Shown here: positions 16,963 to 25,001 of the stretch, in pieces | Layout of the letters: each line of letters starts with the position of its first letter | Numbering within the stretch: position 1 is the first letter of the stretch | Assembly: GCF_002102255.1 (NCBI RefSeq) | Contig: NZ_LQPH01000114.1 | Span: 1-56,392, forward strand | Length of the DNA stretch: 56,392 nt | Direction: 5' to 3' | DNA from: Mycobacterium nebraskense | GTDB lineage: Bacteria > Actinomycetota > Actinomycetes > Mycobacteriales > Mycobacteriaceae | The notes under the pieces: generated by a model | The model's database searches: none | Told to the model about the DNA's origin: nothing | What the model saw: only the letters and a program-made list of their open reading frames with translations | Made by a program: the position numbers and the translations under genes

Positions 16963-18526
16963 CGGCCTCCGTTCACATCACACGCCATGGTGATACCTGT
17001 ACCGATGGGCGGCCACAGCGGATCTCGTCCGTCCCCTCGCATTCCAATGACATCCACAAGGTTCAACTTGCCGTACTTGTCGTAGGCAGCCGGTGCTTGA
17101 AGATGACCGCAGGGCCCCCAAGGTGACTGTTCGGCAGCCGACTCATCCCCACCCGCAAACCGCCTACCAACCTGATTCCCACCGCCACGCTCAGAACATG
17201 GCGGTCTACCAAAGCCGAGAAGCTGAAATGTTTGGGGCCGACGGCACCGTCTTCATGCCGCCGATCGGCAGCCTCTGCAGTGAGCTTGGGACCACGAGAA
17301 CCCTCCCCGATTCGTAGAGTCTGGTAGCAGAACTTTATTTTCATAACAAAACTTTGTCAAGCATCCATCAGGGGGTGGAGTGGTCCTAGATCAGTCTGGC
17401 GGTTCTGCGCCAGACTGGGGTTTTCGAGCAGGCCGTCACCGACCGGTTGTCTGCGTGAGGGGGCGACGGATTGGGGAGACGCTCGGATTTCGCCGACCCG
17501 ATTCTGGAACTGCCTCCCAATCCGCGCGGTGGGGATTGTGCGGTGCTGGACGCCCAGGTAGATGTGCCGCACCGGCCCAATTCCAGTGGCGCGTTGGCGA
17601 AATCGCGGTTTCCCCGCACCGTACCGGCAACCCAAGCGGTGCTATCGAGGTACGCGGACTACCAGATCGAACGTATGGACATCCTCGGTGACGCCGACTG
17701 CGACATGGTGTTCGTCGCCCTCTACCACGAGAACCGCTGGGTGCGCCGATCACATATCGTGCACATAGCGGTGCTTTGCGCGGCTGGCCACCGACTGCGG
17801 CTTTGCGGTACGGGCGCATATGTCCCGCCATCATACGGCGGCCAGGAACTGGGTGCTCCGCGGTGAATCTCGGTGTGTACAACAGGTTTTGGCCAAGGCG
17901 CGTTGGACTCGACCGTAATTGACTGCATGCGCGGGGCCGAGGACAAGCGGCGAGCCATAGAGGCTGTAACTACCGGGGACGCCGCCGGGGCGAGCACTGT
18001 GCCGGTTCCCCGGTCGTCCGCGAGAGGCCGCGGATTGCGGCCCACCAGCCCCGCTTGGTGGCCTGCCCGAGCTGGTGGGCTTTGAGCTGCGCTTAGCACT
18101 GCAACGCCGCGATGAGGTTCGAACTCCGCTGGATCAGTTGCCGGTTCGGGCTCCTCCTCAGTCACCTCGACGGGGACCGCGCGGGCCGCCGAGCCGACCC
18201 TGAACGGTGTGTGAAACCATTGGCGCGCAAGATAACCTTGCTATCGCGCGCTTGTTCCGTCACTACACCGTTATCTGGAACGAGACTGGACCCATTCCAC
18301 CGGCAGCAACGCTTATGCCGGCGACGTCGTGTGGCGGGTGCAGGTGCTGGTCCGCAGTCCAACGGCTAGCGCCGCCGGCCGGCCTTCGGCCTGATCGAGC
18401 TGCGCTGGCTGCGCGAGGTGCTCACGGCCTGGCCCGTGACACCCGCTTCAAATAATCGAGCTGCGATATAATCGTTTAAATGTTGGTCGGCAGCGGCAGC
18501 TGCTTCATTCCTGAAAGGCTTTTTCC
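16963..18526. other. Long intergenic region with possible gene remnants
   Basis: No intact gene is supported. A frame at 17471-17866 (+) contains a protein-like block (RYADYQIERMDILGDAD, then MVFVALYHENRWVRRSH) but its flanks are poor, so it may be a remnant of a small-fold protein. Near 18050-18150 another short protein-like block (LVGFELRLALQRRDEVR) is broken on both sides. An AT-rich patch at 17325-17360 with two direct AACTTT words may be promoter DNA for the minus-strand mce operon. Confidence 0.4.
17392..17417 (+). terminator. Perfect stem-loop followed by T-run
   Basis: CAGTCTGGCG at 17392-17401 pairs perfectly with CGCCAGACTG at 17408-17417 with a 6-base loop, followed by GGGTTTT. 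It has the form of an intrinsic terminator for plus-strand transcription, though no plus-strand gene ends here. It may terminate antisense or remnant transcription, or insulate the mce promoter region. Confidence 0.5.
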
Positions 18527-19129
18527 TTGGCGTCCAGGGCAGGTACCGAGGCCCGTATCTTCGACGGTGCCCTGAAGGCGATTGCTCGGCAAGGCCCCAA
18601 GAAGCTAGCAATGAGCGATATCGCGCACGAAGCCGGCGTATCTACCGGGACGCTATACCGGTATTTCAAGAATAAGGACGAACTCCTTCGGTCGTTGGGC
18701 GACCATTTCGTCACGCGACTGCAGGCGGTCCTCGACGCCGCGATCGAGGCGAACCCGCGGCCAGCTGACCGCTTGCTGATCGTCATTGACGTCATGCTGC
18801 GATTTTGGTTGGAGAACCCTGCCACAATGCAGATCGGAGAACTTGAACCGGGATTCGTTGTGGACTATATCAAGCGGGTTGCGCCTCAGCTCTCCGGTGT
18901 TCTGAGCGATGCGTTGGAGCCTGCACTGGTCGACAGCCCTGCCGTACTCAATGGATCGGCCGAACTGAATGAGATTGCGGACTTAATCGTGCGGATGGCG
19001 TTTTCGCACTACTTCATGCCTTCGCGCGACTATCGGAGGTTCCGCGACATTCTCGTCGTGCTCGGTGAGTCAGGTGGACTCAAACCCAGAAAGTCGCGCT
19101 TCCGTTCACAGCGACGAGCCGTGGGCTGA
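18527..19129 (+). CDS. TetR-family regulator
   Basis: 200 residues from a TTG at 18527, with AAAGG upstream. The N-terminal helix-turn-helix (residues ~22-50) has AMSDIAHEAGVSTGTLYRYF, the classical TetR signature. The C-terminal ligand domain contains LRFWLENPATMQIGELEPGF, similar to that of the regulator at 27255. It converges on the catabolic operon ending at 19134, four bases apart, so it may regulate that operon or the mce genes. Upstream there are direct ATAATCG words at 18452 and 18468 and a short palindrome ATCG-N5-CGAT at 18455-18467 that could be its own operator. Confidence 0.9.
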   Translation: MASRAGTEARIFDGALKAIARQGPKKLAMSDIAHEAGVSTGTLYRYFKNKDELLRSLGDHFVTRLQAVLDAAIEANPRPADRLLIVIDVMLRFWLENPATMQIGELEPGFVVDYIKRVAPQLSGVLSDALEPALVDSPAVLNGSAELNEIADLIVRMAFSHYFMPSRDYRRFRDILVVLGESGGLKPRKSRFRSQRRAVG

Positions 19130-19133
19130 GATC

Positions 19134-19976
19134 TCAACCTAATCTGGCGCCAACGACGTTGCGCAGTACGCCGACTCCTTCGACTTCCGCCTCAACCACG
19201 TCGCCCTCACCAAGGAATCGGCCGTCCTCGAACCCCACCCCGTCGGTCGTGCCAGTAAACACGATATCACCGGCGGTGAGCGGCATCCTTTCGATGATGT
19301 ACTCAAGGCATTCGTCGATGCTGAAGATCATCTTGCCGGTGCGGTCATGCTGGCGCAGTTCACCATTGACGCGTAACGATATGGCGACATCAATCTGGCC
19401 TGACCCGCCGAACTCGTCCCTGGTGGTGATCCACGGCCCCACCGGCGTCGCCCCTCCGAGTGCCTTGATGGAAAACAGGTCCAGCCCACCACTCAGAGGC
19501 GTGGCCGCGTCACGGGCACTGACATCGTTGCCGACTGTGTAGCCGAGCACCGCGCTGGTTGGCTGCTCGCCGAGGTGACTCATCGACTTCGCCATCACCG
19601 CAACAAGTTCGACCTCGAAGTCCAGTTGCTCCGTGATCGAAGGATTCGCCAGGACGTCTCCGTGGCCGATGATCGCCACTTGGGGTTTGAGGAACCCCAA
19701 GGTGGTCTTCGGACGCTCGGTGACACCCAGCTTCTCCAGGTGCGACCAGTAGTTCATACCGACCCCGATGATCGTAGACGTAGGGGTGATTGGTGGTCGC
19801 CAGCGAACGTCGGTCATCGCTAACGGAGGACCGACCTTCTCGAAATGCGCCGCACCATCGGCAGCCGCCGAACCCCACTCCTCGATACCACCCCGAATCG
19901 GCTGCACGGTACCGGCATCGACGTCCACCAGACCCCAGACGTCGGCGCCCCCTCGATGAATCCTTGCGATTTTCAG
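19134..19976 (-). CDS. Fumarylacetoacetate hydrolase-family protein
   Basis: 280 residues if translation begins at CTG 19976, inside the CTGA shared with the stop of the preceding yceI gene; the first standard start is GTG at 19928, giving 264 residues. The extra residues (KIARIHRGGADVWG) match the usual N terminus of this family, which favours the CTG. The catalytic fold shows LDFEVELVAVM (metal-binding Glu residues), GNDVSARD and GDIVFTGTTDGVG. Family members hydrolyse or decarboxylate acylpyruvates and related ring-fission products. Last gene of the 26.2-19.1 kb operon, so it probably acts on the ring-cleavage product of that pathway. Confidence 0.85.
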   Translation of the reverse strand: MKIARIHRGGADVWGLVDVDAGTVQPIRGGIEEWGSAAADGAAHFEKVGPPLAMTDVRWRPPITPTSTIIGVGMNYWSHLEKLGVTERPKTTLGFLKPQVAIIGHGDVLANPSITEQLDFEVELVAVMAKSMSHLGEQPTSAVLGYTVGNDVSARDAATPLSGGLDLFSIKALGGATPVGPWITTRDEFGGSGQIDVAISLRVNGELRQHDRTGKMIFSIDECLEYIIERMPLTAGDIVFTGTTDGVGFEDGRFLGEGDVVEAEVEGVGVLRNVVGARLG

Positions 19977-20548
19977 CGTCCTATCCCTTCGGTCGCGGCG
20001 GCTGACGCCGCCTCGAGCCGTACCTTAACGCCCACACTCGACGAGATCGCGCGATCGAGGAAGCGCGGCCGGGCCTGATATATCAACCCGAAGTCGCGGC
20101 GGGTGAACTCGCCCGCCGCGGTGATGACCGGCTGGTGCGAACCACCAGAGGTGGAGCGCTGCAGCCGGATCCGCATCGGTACTTCCCGCGTGACACCCAG
20201 CAATTCCAGATCTCCATGTAGCAGGAATTCACCGGGAGGTTCGGCGAGATCCAGCCGCTGGGACCGGTAGGTCGCCGTGGGCCGGCTGGATACGTCGAGT
20301 AGGTGCGCCGACCGGATCGCCTCGTCCCGGCCCTTGCTTCCGGTGTTGACCGAGCCGAGGTCGATCGTCGCGTCAACCGCCGAATCGAGCGGATCTTCGG
20401 CCATGACGATCCGGCCTGACACGCTGAGCGTCCCACGCACGGTGTGCACCCCGAGGTGGCCGACCGAGAAGGTGAGACCGGACCGCGCTGGATCGATTGC
20501 CCAAATGCCAGGCAAATAACCGGGCATCTCGTCTGTTGCAGAAGACAA
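19973..20548 (-). CDS. YceI-family lipid/polyisoprenoid-binding-like protein
   Basis: 191 residues from TTG at 20548, preceded by AAAGG; ATG at 20527 is an alternative. It contains the YceI lipocalin-like pattern: WAIDPARSGLTFSVGHLGVHTVRG at the start, then DATIDLGSVNTGSKGRDEAIRS and HGDLELLGVTREV. YceI folds bind amphiphilic or isoprenoid molecules. No signal peptide is seen, so it is probably cytoplasmic. Within a ring-oxidation operon it may buffer a hydrophobic intermediate; this is inference. Confidence 0.85.
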   Translation of the reverse strand: MSSATDEMPGYLPGIWAIDPARSGLTFSVGHLGVHTVRGTLSVSGRIVMAEDPLDSAVDATIDLGSVNTGSKGRDEAIRSAHLLDVSSRPTATYRSQRLDLAEPPGEFLLHGDLELLGVTREVPMRIRLQRSTSGGSHQPVITAAGEFTRRDFGLIYQARPRFLDRAISSSVGVKVRLEAASAAATEGIGR

Positions 20549-20648
20549 TTCACACCTTTGACGTCAGAGTGCCGGCCATGCAGGTAGACACTCAGCCAAC
20601 ATCTCGATAGGTAGTCAGCTTTACTGAGGACCGGATACGGGTAACGGA

Positions 20649-21245
20649 CTACAAATAGACGGCCAGGTTCTGCACCCCCAGCGTGGCCTGCTCGAAATAG
20701 ACCGTCCGCGCTGCGAGCTTCCACTCGTCACCCGTCCGGATGGTGTCGACCCGGCGGGCCGGCAGGAACTCCAGTGCCGGCTCGTCATAGCGCGACCGGA
20801 TGAGCACGATGGAGCTGAAGACCTCGTATTCGCCTGCCTTTTCGGTCTCGTATGACCGCACCTTGTGCACGATCCGCTGCGTCCGGGACAGCGGATTCTC
20901 CGACCAGGCGCTGTCGGTCTGGGTCAATCGCATCAGCTTCAACATCAGGGTCATGATGTTCTCGTTGAAGTGGTACATCTCCGCCTCGAACACCCCCTTG
21001 GTCCGGTGATCGCGGGTGGTCCGCACCGGTGCCCGGTAGATGATGTCGGGCGCGAGCAGCGCCAGCCAGCCGGTCAGGTCGTCCTCGTCGAGAAGGGTCG
21101 ACTCGTCTTCCAGCCACGCGACGATCTCAAGGTGCCGCGGGTCGGTGACCTTGATCCGCTTGCCCTTAGGCGTCGGGTAGTCGACGGTCCCCATTGTTGC
21201 CCGTGCGGCGGGCACCACCCGTTCTCGAGTTGCTTCCGTGGTCAC
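20649..21245 (-). CDS. Ring-hydroxylating oxygenase beta subunit
   Basis: 198 residues from the GTG at 21245, whose GTGA overlaps the stop of the alpha subunit. The NTF2-like fold of beta subunits is visible: RHLEIVAWLEDESTLLDEDD near the N terminus, then YHFNENIMTLMLKLMRL, and the family ending ARTVYFEQATLGVQNLAVYL. Beta subunits are structural partners in alpha3beta3 oxygenases. Translational coupling with the alpha gene supports an obligate complex. Confidence 0.92.
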   Translation of the reverse strand: MTTEATRERVVPAARATMGTVDYPTPKGKRIKVTDPRHLEIVAWLEDESTLLDEDDLTGWLALLAPDIIYRAPVRTTRDHRTKGVFEAEMYHFNENIMTLMLKLMRLTQTDSAWSENPLSRTQRIVHKVRSYETEKAGEYEVFSSIVLIRSRYDEPALEFLPARRVDTIRTGDEWKLAARTVYFEQATLGVQNLAVYL

Positions 21246-22648
21246 CACGCTCTCCCTTCCATGAACTCGCTGTAGCGCAGCCAGAAATTCCACTGCGTGT
21301 CATCCTTCGGGAACCCGGCATAGACCTGCGCCGGACCCGGCCAATCACTGGGCTTGTTTTCGCCGGTGATCGCCTGGTAACGCAGCTTCTGCTGGGCTCC
21401 AAGCGCACCCTTGGAGGCATAAGTCTGCATGGGCCACGTGTCGGTGTCGTCGGCCTCGACGAAACCGCTGATACCAAAGGTGGCCGCCGTCATCAGGTTC
21501 ACGGTGTCGCGGAGCTCCTCAGGCGCGTCGCGTTCGACCAAACTCCAATGGAACAGCTCGAAGTGTTCCGGTCCCCTGGGTACCCAGACCCGCCAGCTGA
21601 GGAAGGCCGACGGGGTGCCGTCGGGGAATTGGAACGGCATGCAAAGCGCAGCCGTATTCGGCCACAGCTGACCGACCTGCGGGGTGTACCCCGCAAGGAT
21701 CTTCAGTTGCCCATCGTCGAATCGATCTGGCAGCCCCTTTACCATCTCCGGTGACATCCCCGGCGGGGGAACCAGGTGCAGCCGCTCCAGCGGCGACATG
21801 TCCGCAAGATTTTTGCCCTTGAGGGCATTGACGTAGTGCTCGTTGGTCAGATCGAAGCACCGCACGAAATGGCCTTTGTGGCTGGCGCTGACGCCGGCCA
21901 TTGCCGGCTCCTGTGACTCGCCCTCGGTGGAGAGCAGTTGCAGTTCCTGCATCGAACGGTGCAGCGACAGCGTGTGGAAGATGTCTCCGGCGAACTGCTC
22001 GGCGGCGCTCTTCCAGTTCGCCTTGATGATGAACCGCTGCGGGTGGCCGAGCACCGTCATACCACCGGGCGTGCGGTCGAACATCAGGTCCCAGTACCAG
22101 GTCATCGGGCCGAGGTACTCGCGCAGGGTCGGGGCGTTCTCGTCGAAGGTGACGAAGATCATGCCGCAGTAGGTCTCTGCCCGACCCTTGGTCAGACCAA
22201 GCTCAGACTTGGGCCGCAACAGCCCGTGCATGTCCTCCCGAGCGATGGGTGCGCCGACGAAGCTGCCGTCGGACTTGTAAACCCAACCGTGGTAGGCACA
22301 TTGGAATGTCTTGGCGTTGCCGGCCTCGAACCGGCACACCTTGGCAGCCCGGTGTGCGCACACGTTGAGCGCCACCGTGAAGGTGTTATCCGCCGCCCGG
22401 CTGACGATCACCTGATCTTCGCCGACATACCGAAGTACGTAGTCGTCGACATTTGGGACTTCGTCCTCGTGCGCCACGACCGTCCACGCCTTGGCAAACA
22501 GCTGTTTCAGCTCCAGTTGGTAAAGCTCGGGGTCGGTCAGAACCCGAAGCGATACCTCCCGGAAGTCTTTGTCGATCAGCTCCGACAGCGGGGTCCCGTC
22601 CGAAAGAACAGGTCCGGTCGGAGCGTGTTTCACCTCATCTATAGTCAT
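21242..22648 (-). CDS. Rieske oxygenase alpha subunit
   Basis: 468 residues from the ATG at 22648, with AGGAG upstream. The Rieske [2Fe-2S] ligands are Cys97-x-His99 and Cys117-x2-His120; the mononuclear iron motif is Asp222, His225 and His230 (D-x2-H-x4-H), with the bridging Asp in the same element. This is a full-length catalytic alpha subunit that dihydroxylates or monooxygenates an aromatic ring. No reductase gene is in its operon, but a 3Fe-4S ferredoxin is encoded at 27001 and a reductase at 40117. The substrate cannot be read from sequence. Confidence 0.93.
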   Translation of the reverse strand: MTIDEVKHAPTGPVLSDGTPLSELIDKDFREVSLRVLTDPELYQLELKQLFAKAWTVVAHEDEVPNVDDYVLRYVGEDQVIVSRAADNTFTVALNVCAHRAAKVCRFEAGNAKTFQCAYHGWVYKSDGSFVGAPIAREDMHGLLRPKSELGLTKGRAETYCGMIFVTFDENAPTLREYLGPMTWYWDLMFDRTPGGMTVLGHPQRFIIKANWKSAAEQFAGDIFHTLSLHRSMQELQLLSTEGESQEPAMAGVSASHKGHFVRCFDLTNEHYVNALKGKNLADMSPLERLHLVPPPGMSPEMVKGLPDRFDDGQLKILAGYTPQVGQLWPNTAALCMPFQFPDGTPSAFLSWRVWVPRGPEHFELFHWSLVERDAPEELRDTVNLMTAATFGISGFVEADDTDTWPMQTYASKGALGAQQKLRYQAITGENKPSDWPGPAQVYAGFPKDDTQWNFWLRYSEFMEGRAW

Positions 22649-22667
22649 TTTTGCTCCTATTCCTTAG

Positions 22668-23486
22668 TTATTGCCCACTGGCCGGCGCAGAGTCGAACAC
22701 CGAGGGATCCGGTGGTTTGGTGTTCACCCGAGGCACGTGCAGGCCGCCGTCAACCGGGATCGTGGCCCCGGTGATGAAGCGGGCTTCGTCGCTGGCCAGG
22801 AAAGCCACCACCGGGGCGATGTCCTCTTCCGGATCACCCATGCGTCCCATCGGAATCATCGTTGGAATCGCCGCACCCAGTTCTGGGTTGTCGGCCACCA
22901 TCTTTTCGAATGCGGCCGATGCGGCTATCGGAGCGATGGCGTTGACACAGATGTTGTGCCGGGCCCATTGGAACCCGGCGGTCCGTGTCAGCGCCTGCAC
23001 GCCACCCTTCGCGGTGTTGTAATCAGCGTGCACCCAGTGGCCGTCGTCCGCGTCGATCGAATAGAAGTTGATGATGCGGCCTCCGCCGCGGTCCTTCAAC
23101 AGTGGGAACGCGGTCTGCATGCCCCACCAGACGCTCCAGAGCCCGACTTTCATCGTCTGCTCGAGCATTTCGTCCGTCTTGTACTCCAAAGGGACGTCCG
23201 GCGTCAGAGCGATGGCGTTGTTCACCAGAATGTCCAAGCCGCCGAAGGACTCCTGGGCGGCAGCGATGGCGCCCTCGATATCGGTCTTTCGGGACACATC
23301 GGTCTGCACGAACAACCCTTGGCCACCGAGCTCAACGAGGTCCCCGACCACCTGCTTGCCCGCATCCGAATCCAGTTCGGCGACCACGACTTTGGCGCCT
23401 TCGCGGGCGAACCGGCGAGCGATACCGCAGCCGATTCCCTTGCCGGCGCCCGTGACGACGGCGACCTTACCGTCCAACCGGCCCAT
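22668..23486 (-). CDS. Short-chain dehydrogenase/reductase
   Basis: 272 residues from the ATG at 23486, sharing one base with the stop of the VOC gene (TAATG). Cofactor motif TGAGKGIG at residues 12-19, NNAI-type NAG region (LVNNAIALTP), and active-site YNTAK (Tyr-x3-Lys). In a Rieske operon the obvious role is oxidation of a cis-dihydrodiol to the diol, or of another alcohol intermediate. The upstream extension of the frame overlaps the VOC gene and is rejected. Confidence 0.9.
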   Translation of the reverse strand: MGRLDGKVAVVTGAGKGIGCGIARRFAREGAKVVVAELDSDAGKQVVGDLVELGGQGLFVQTDVSRKTDIEGAIAAAQESFGGLDILVNNAIALTPDVPLEYKTDEMLEQTMKVGLWSVWWGMQTAFPLLKDRGGGRIINFYSIDADDGHWVHADYNTAKGGVQALTRTAGFQWARHNICVNAIAPIAASAAFEKMVADNPELGAAIPTMIPMGRMGDPEEDIAPVVAFLASDEARFITGATIPVDGGLHVPRVNTKPPDPSVFDSAPASGQ

Positions 23487-24064
23487 TATGCGGTGCTCTC
23501 GGGTGCGGCTTTGGCTTCGATGACCTGACGGACCCGTCCGCGGAAGTCGGGATCGTGGGTGTGGCTGAAGTTCACGTTTCCCGTCTCGCCGTCGAACTCG
23601 TGCAGACCGGTGAGATCCCGGTCCCGATCGGCGAAGTCTGCAGCGTAGCCATTCTCGCGGACCGCCACGATCTCCCACCAGTTGCCATCGGGATCGGTGA
23701 AGTAAAAGGACGTGTCGCCGTGCATGTGACGGGGCTCGGTGATCTGCTTGATTCCCCACTGGTCTTTGATCTCGAGCAGCTTTTCGTGCGCGGCGTAGAC
23801 CTCTTCCACGCTGCCGACGTCGAGCCCGTTGTGTGCCAGCATGGTCATCGTGCTCGCCTTGCCGGTCTCCACCACGGCGTAGGCGTGGTTGGTTCCCAGC
23901 CGGATCATCATCGACCTGCTGCTCGGCTGAATCACCTCCAAGCCCAGCACTTCCTCATAGAAGCGACGCGCCCTGGCCAGATCCATGGTCTCGAGGGTGC
24001 CGTGACCCAGGCGCTGGAGCTTCAGGACAGGTTCACCGGTGAACTTGTCTGTGATTGCGGGCAT
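23486..24064 (-). CDS. VOC-superfamily (glyoxalase/extradiol dioxygenase-like) protein
   Basis: 192 residues from the ATG at 24064. A single VOC domain: GHGTLETMDLARARRFYEEVLGLEV at residues ~19-43 and RHMHGDTSFYFTDPDGNWWEIVAV near ~110-133. Candidate metal ligands are the His of GHGTL, the His of the RHMHGD segment and the Glu of NWWEI. At one domain it is shorter than two-domain extradiol dioxygenases (~300 residues), so it could be a small ring-cleaving dioxygenase or another VOC enzyme. Its operon position between NTF2-like and SDR genes fits ring cleavage. Confidence 0.85.
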   Translation of the reverse strand: MPAITDKFTGEPVLKLQRLGHGTLETMDLARARRFYEEVLGLEVIQPSSRSMMIRLGTNHAYAVVETGKASTMTMLAHNGLDVGSVEEVYAAHEKLLEIKDQWGIKQITEPRHMHGDTSFYFTDPDGNWWEIVAVRENGYAADFADRDRDLTGLHEFDGETGNVNFSHTHDPDFRGRVRQVIEAKAAPESTA

Positions 24065-24101
24065 CGGGAGCGTCCTTCTCGTGGTTGGGATATAGGTCCG
24101 G

Positions 24102-24509
24102 TCACACCGGGGTCTGCGGGCTGGCTTGTAATGCTTGCATTGCGGCCGCCATTTGGGCCGAATCCATGTATTCGTCGATCCGCCGAATTTGACCGTGCAC
24201 CACGGAGATTCGCTGGATGGCGGGGATGGAGGCCTGCTGGCCTCCGGGCAGCGTGAGGTGGACCGCGTGGCGTTGAACGCAGGCGTCGCCGACCAAGTCG
24301 CGACCTGCAATCTCATACCGGGGCGCAAGTGCCGCCAGCCCGGCCAATGCGGCAAGCGCCTGCCTGGCCGGCTGTTCGACCTGGTCGTAGTTGTGCCAAA
24401 TCACCGCGTCGTCCGTGAACAGCGCGTCGAGATTGGCGGCATCGCCAGTCGTCAGCGCGGCGACGAACCGTTCGACGGTGGCCAACACATCATGCTGGTT
24501 CTCAGCCAT
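24102..24509 (-). CDS. NTF2-fold (SnoaL-like) protein A
   Basis: 135 residues from the ATG at 24509, preceded by GGAAG; an ATG at 24545 in the same frame would overlap the previous gene. The SnoaL/ketosteroid-isomerase-like fold is suggested by VERFVAALTTGDAANLDALFTDDAV at the start and IQRISVVHGQIRRIDEYMD near the end. Such small folds work as isomerases, dehydratases or hydrolases in aromatic and polyketide pathways. It is the third gene of the operon and is distinct in sequence from its upstream neighbour. Confidence 0.8.
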   Translation of the reverse strand: MAENQHDVLATVERFVAALTTGDAANLDALFTDDAVIWHNYDQVEQPARQALAALAGLAALAPRYEIAGRDLVGDACVQRHAVHLTLPGGQQASIPAIQRISVVHGQIRRIDEYMDSAQMAAAMQALQASPQTPV

Positions 24510-24535
24510 GGGACTCGCTTCCGTTGTCCTGCCGG

Positions 24536-24982
24536 TCACGGCCATACCTCGGGAGTGAAGATCGGGCGCGCGATCCGTGACGAGATGCGCCAGCCCTCCG
24601 GGGTTTTGGCGTACGTGTCGTGAAACTCGATGACTCGTCCGTTGTCAGTGGCGTAGACCACCGGTTCGCCGTCATTCGCGAGCGGACCGTGATAAACCAT
24701 GGCGCAGACCACCGCCTCCGCGGAGTCGTCGTCGGCCTTGGTCAAATAAAAGTTCGTCAACAAGTGACGAGTGGTCACCTTCGGCCGATCACGCATCCCC
24801 TGACGCATCTCCTCATGGCCGTGATGGACGATTCCGGCCCGGTCAAACACCGCGTCAGAGGTGAAAAGCCGGATCATTGAATCGAATTCACCATTGTCCA
24901 TAAAGTAGACGAAAGCGTTGTTCAGGCGGCTGAGCTCCCAGTGGAGCGTCACGTCCTGCGGCGTCATCGCGTCTGTTGTCAT
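24536..24982 (-). CDS. NTF2-fold (SnoaL-like) protein B
   Basis: 148 residues from the ATG at 24982 (ATG at 24967 is possible). SnoaL_4-type pattern: LSRLNNAFVYFMDNGEFDSMIRLF, then HGHEEMRQGMRDR and a closing GWRISSRIARPIF. This resembles ring-hydroxylating beta subunit-like and dehydratase-like NTF2 folds. It follows the flavin monooxygenase by 19 bases. Two successive NTF2 proteins suggest consecutive steps or a heteromer; neither is assigned. Confidence 0.82.
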   Translation of the reverse strand: MTTDAMTPQDVTLHWELSRLNNAFVYFMDNGEFDSMIRLFTSDAVFDRAGIVHHGHEEMRQGMRDRPKVTTRHLLTNFYLTKADDDSAEAVVCAMVYHGPLANDGEPVVYATDNGRVIEFHDTYAKTPEGWRISSRIARPIFTPEVWP

Positions 24983-25001
24983 CGTGTCGGATGTCCCACC
25001 G

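Noticed and set aside
17471..17866. 131-codon plus-strand open frame upstream of mce
   Set aside because: Only the middle is protein-like; both ends are poor and no start is convincing, so it is mentioned only as a possible remnant.
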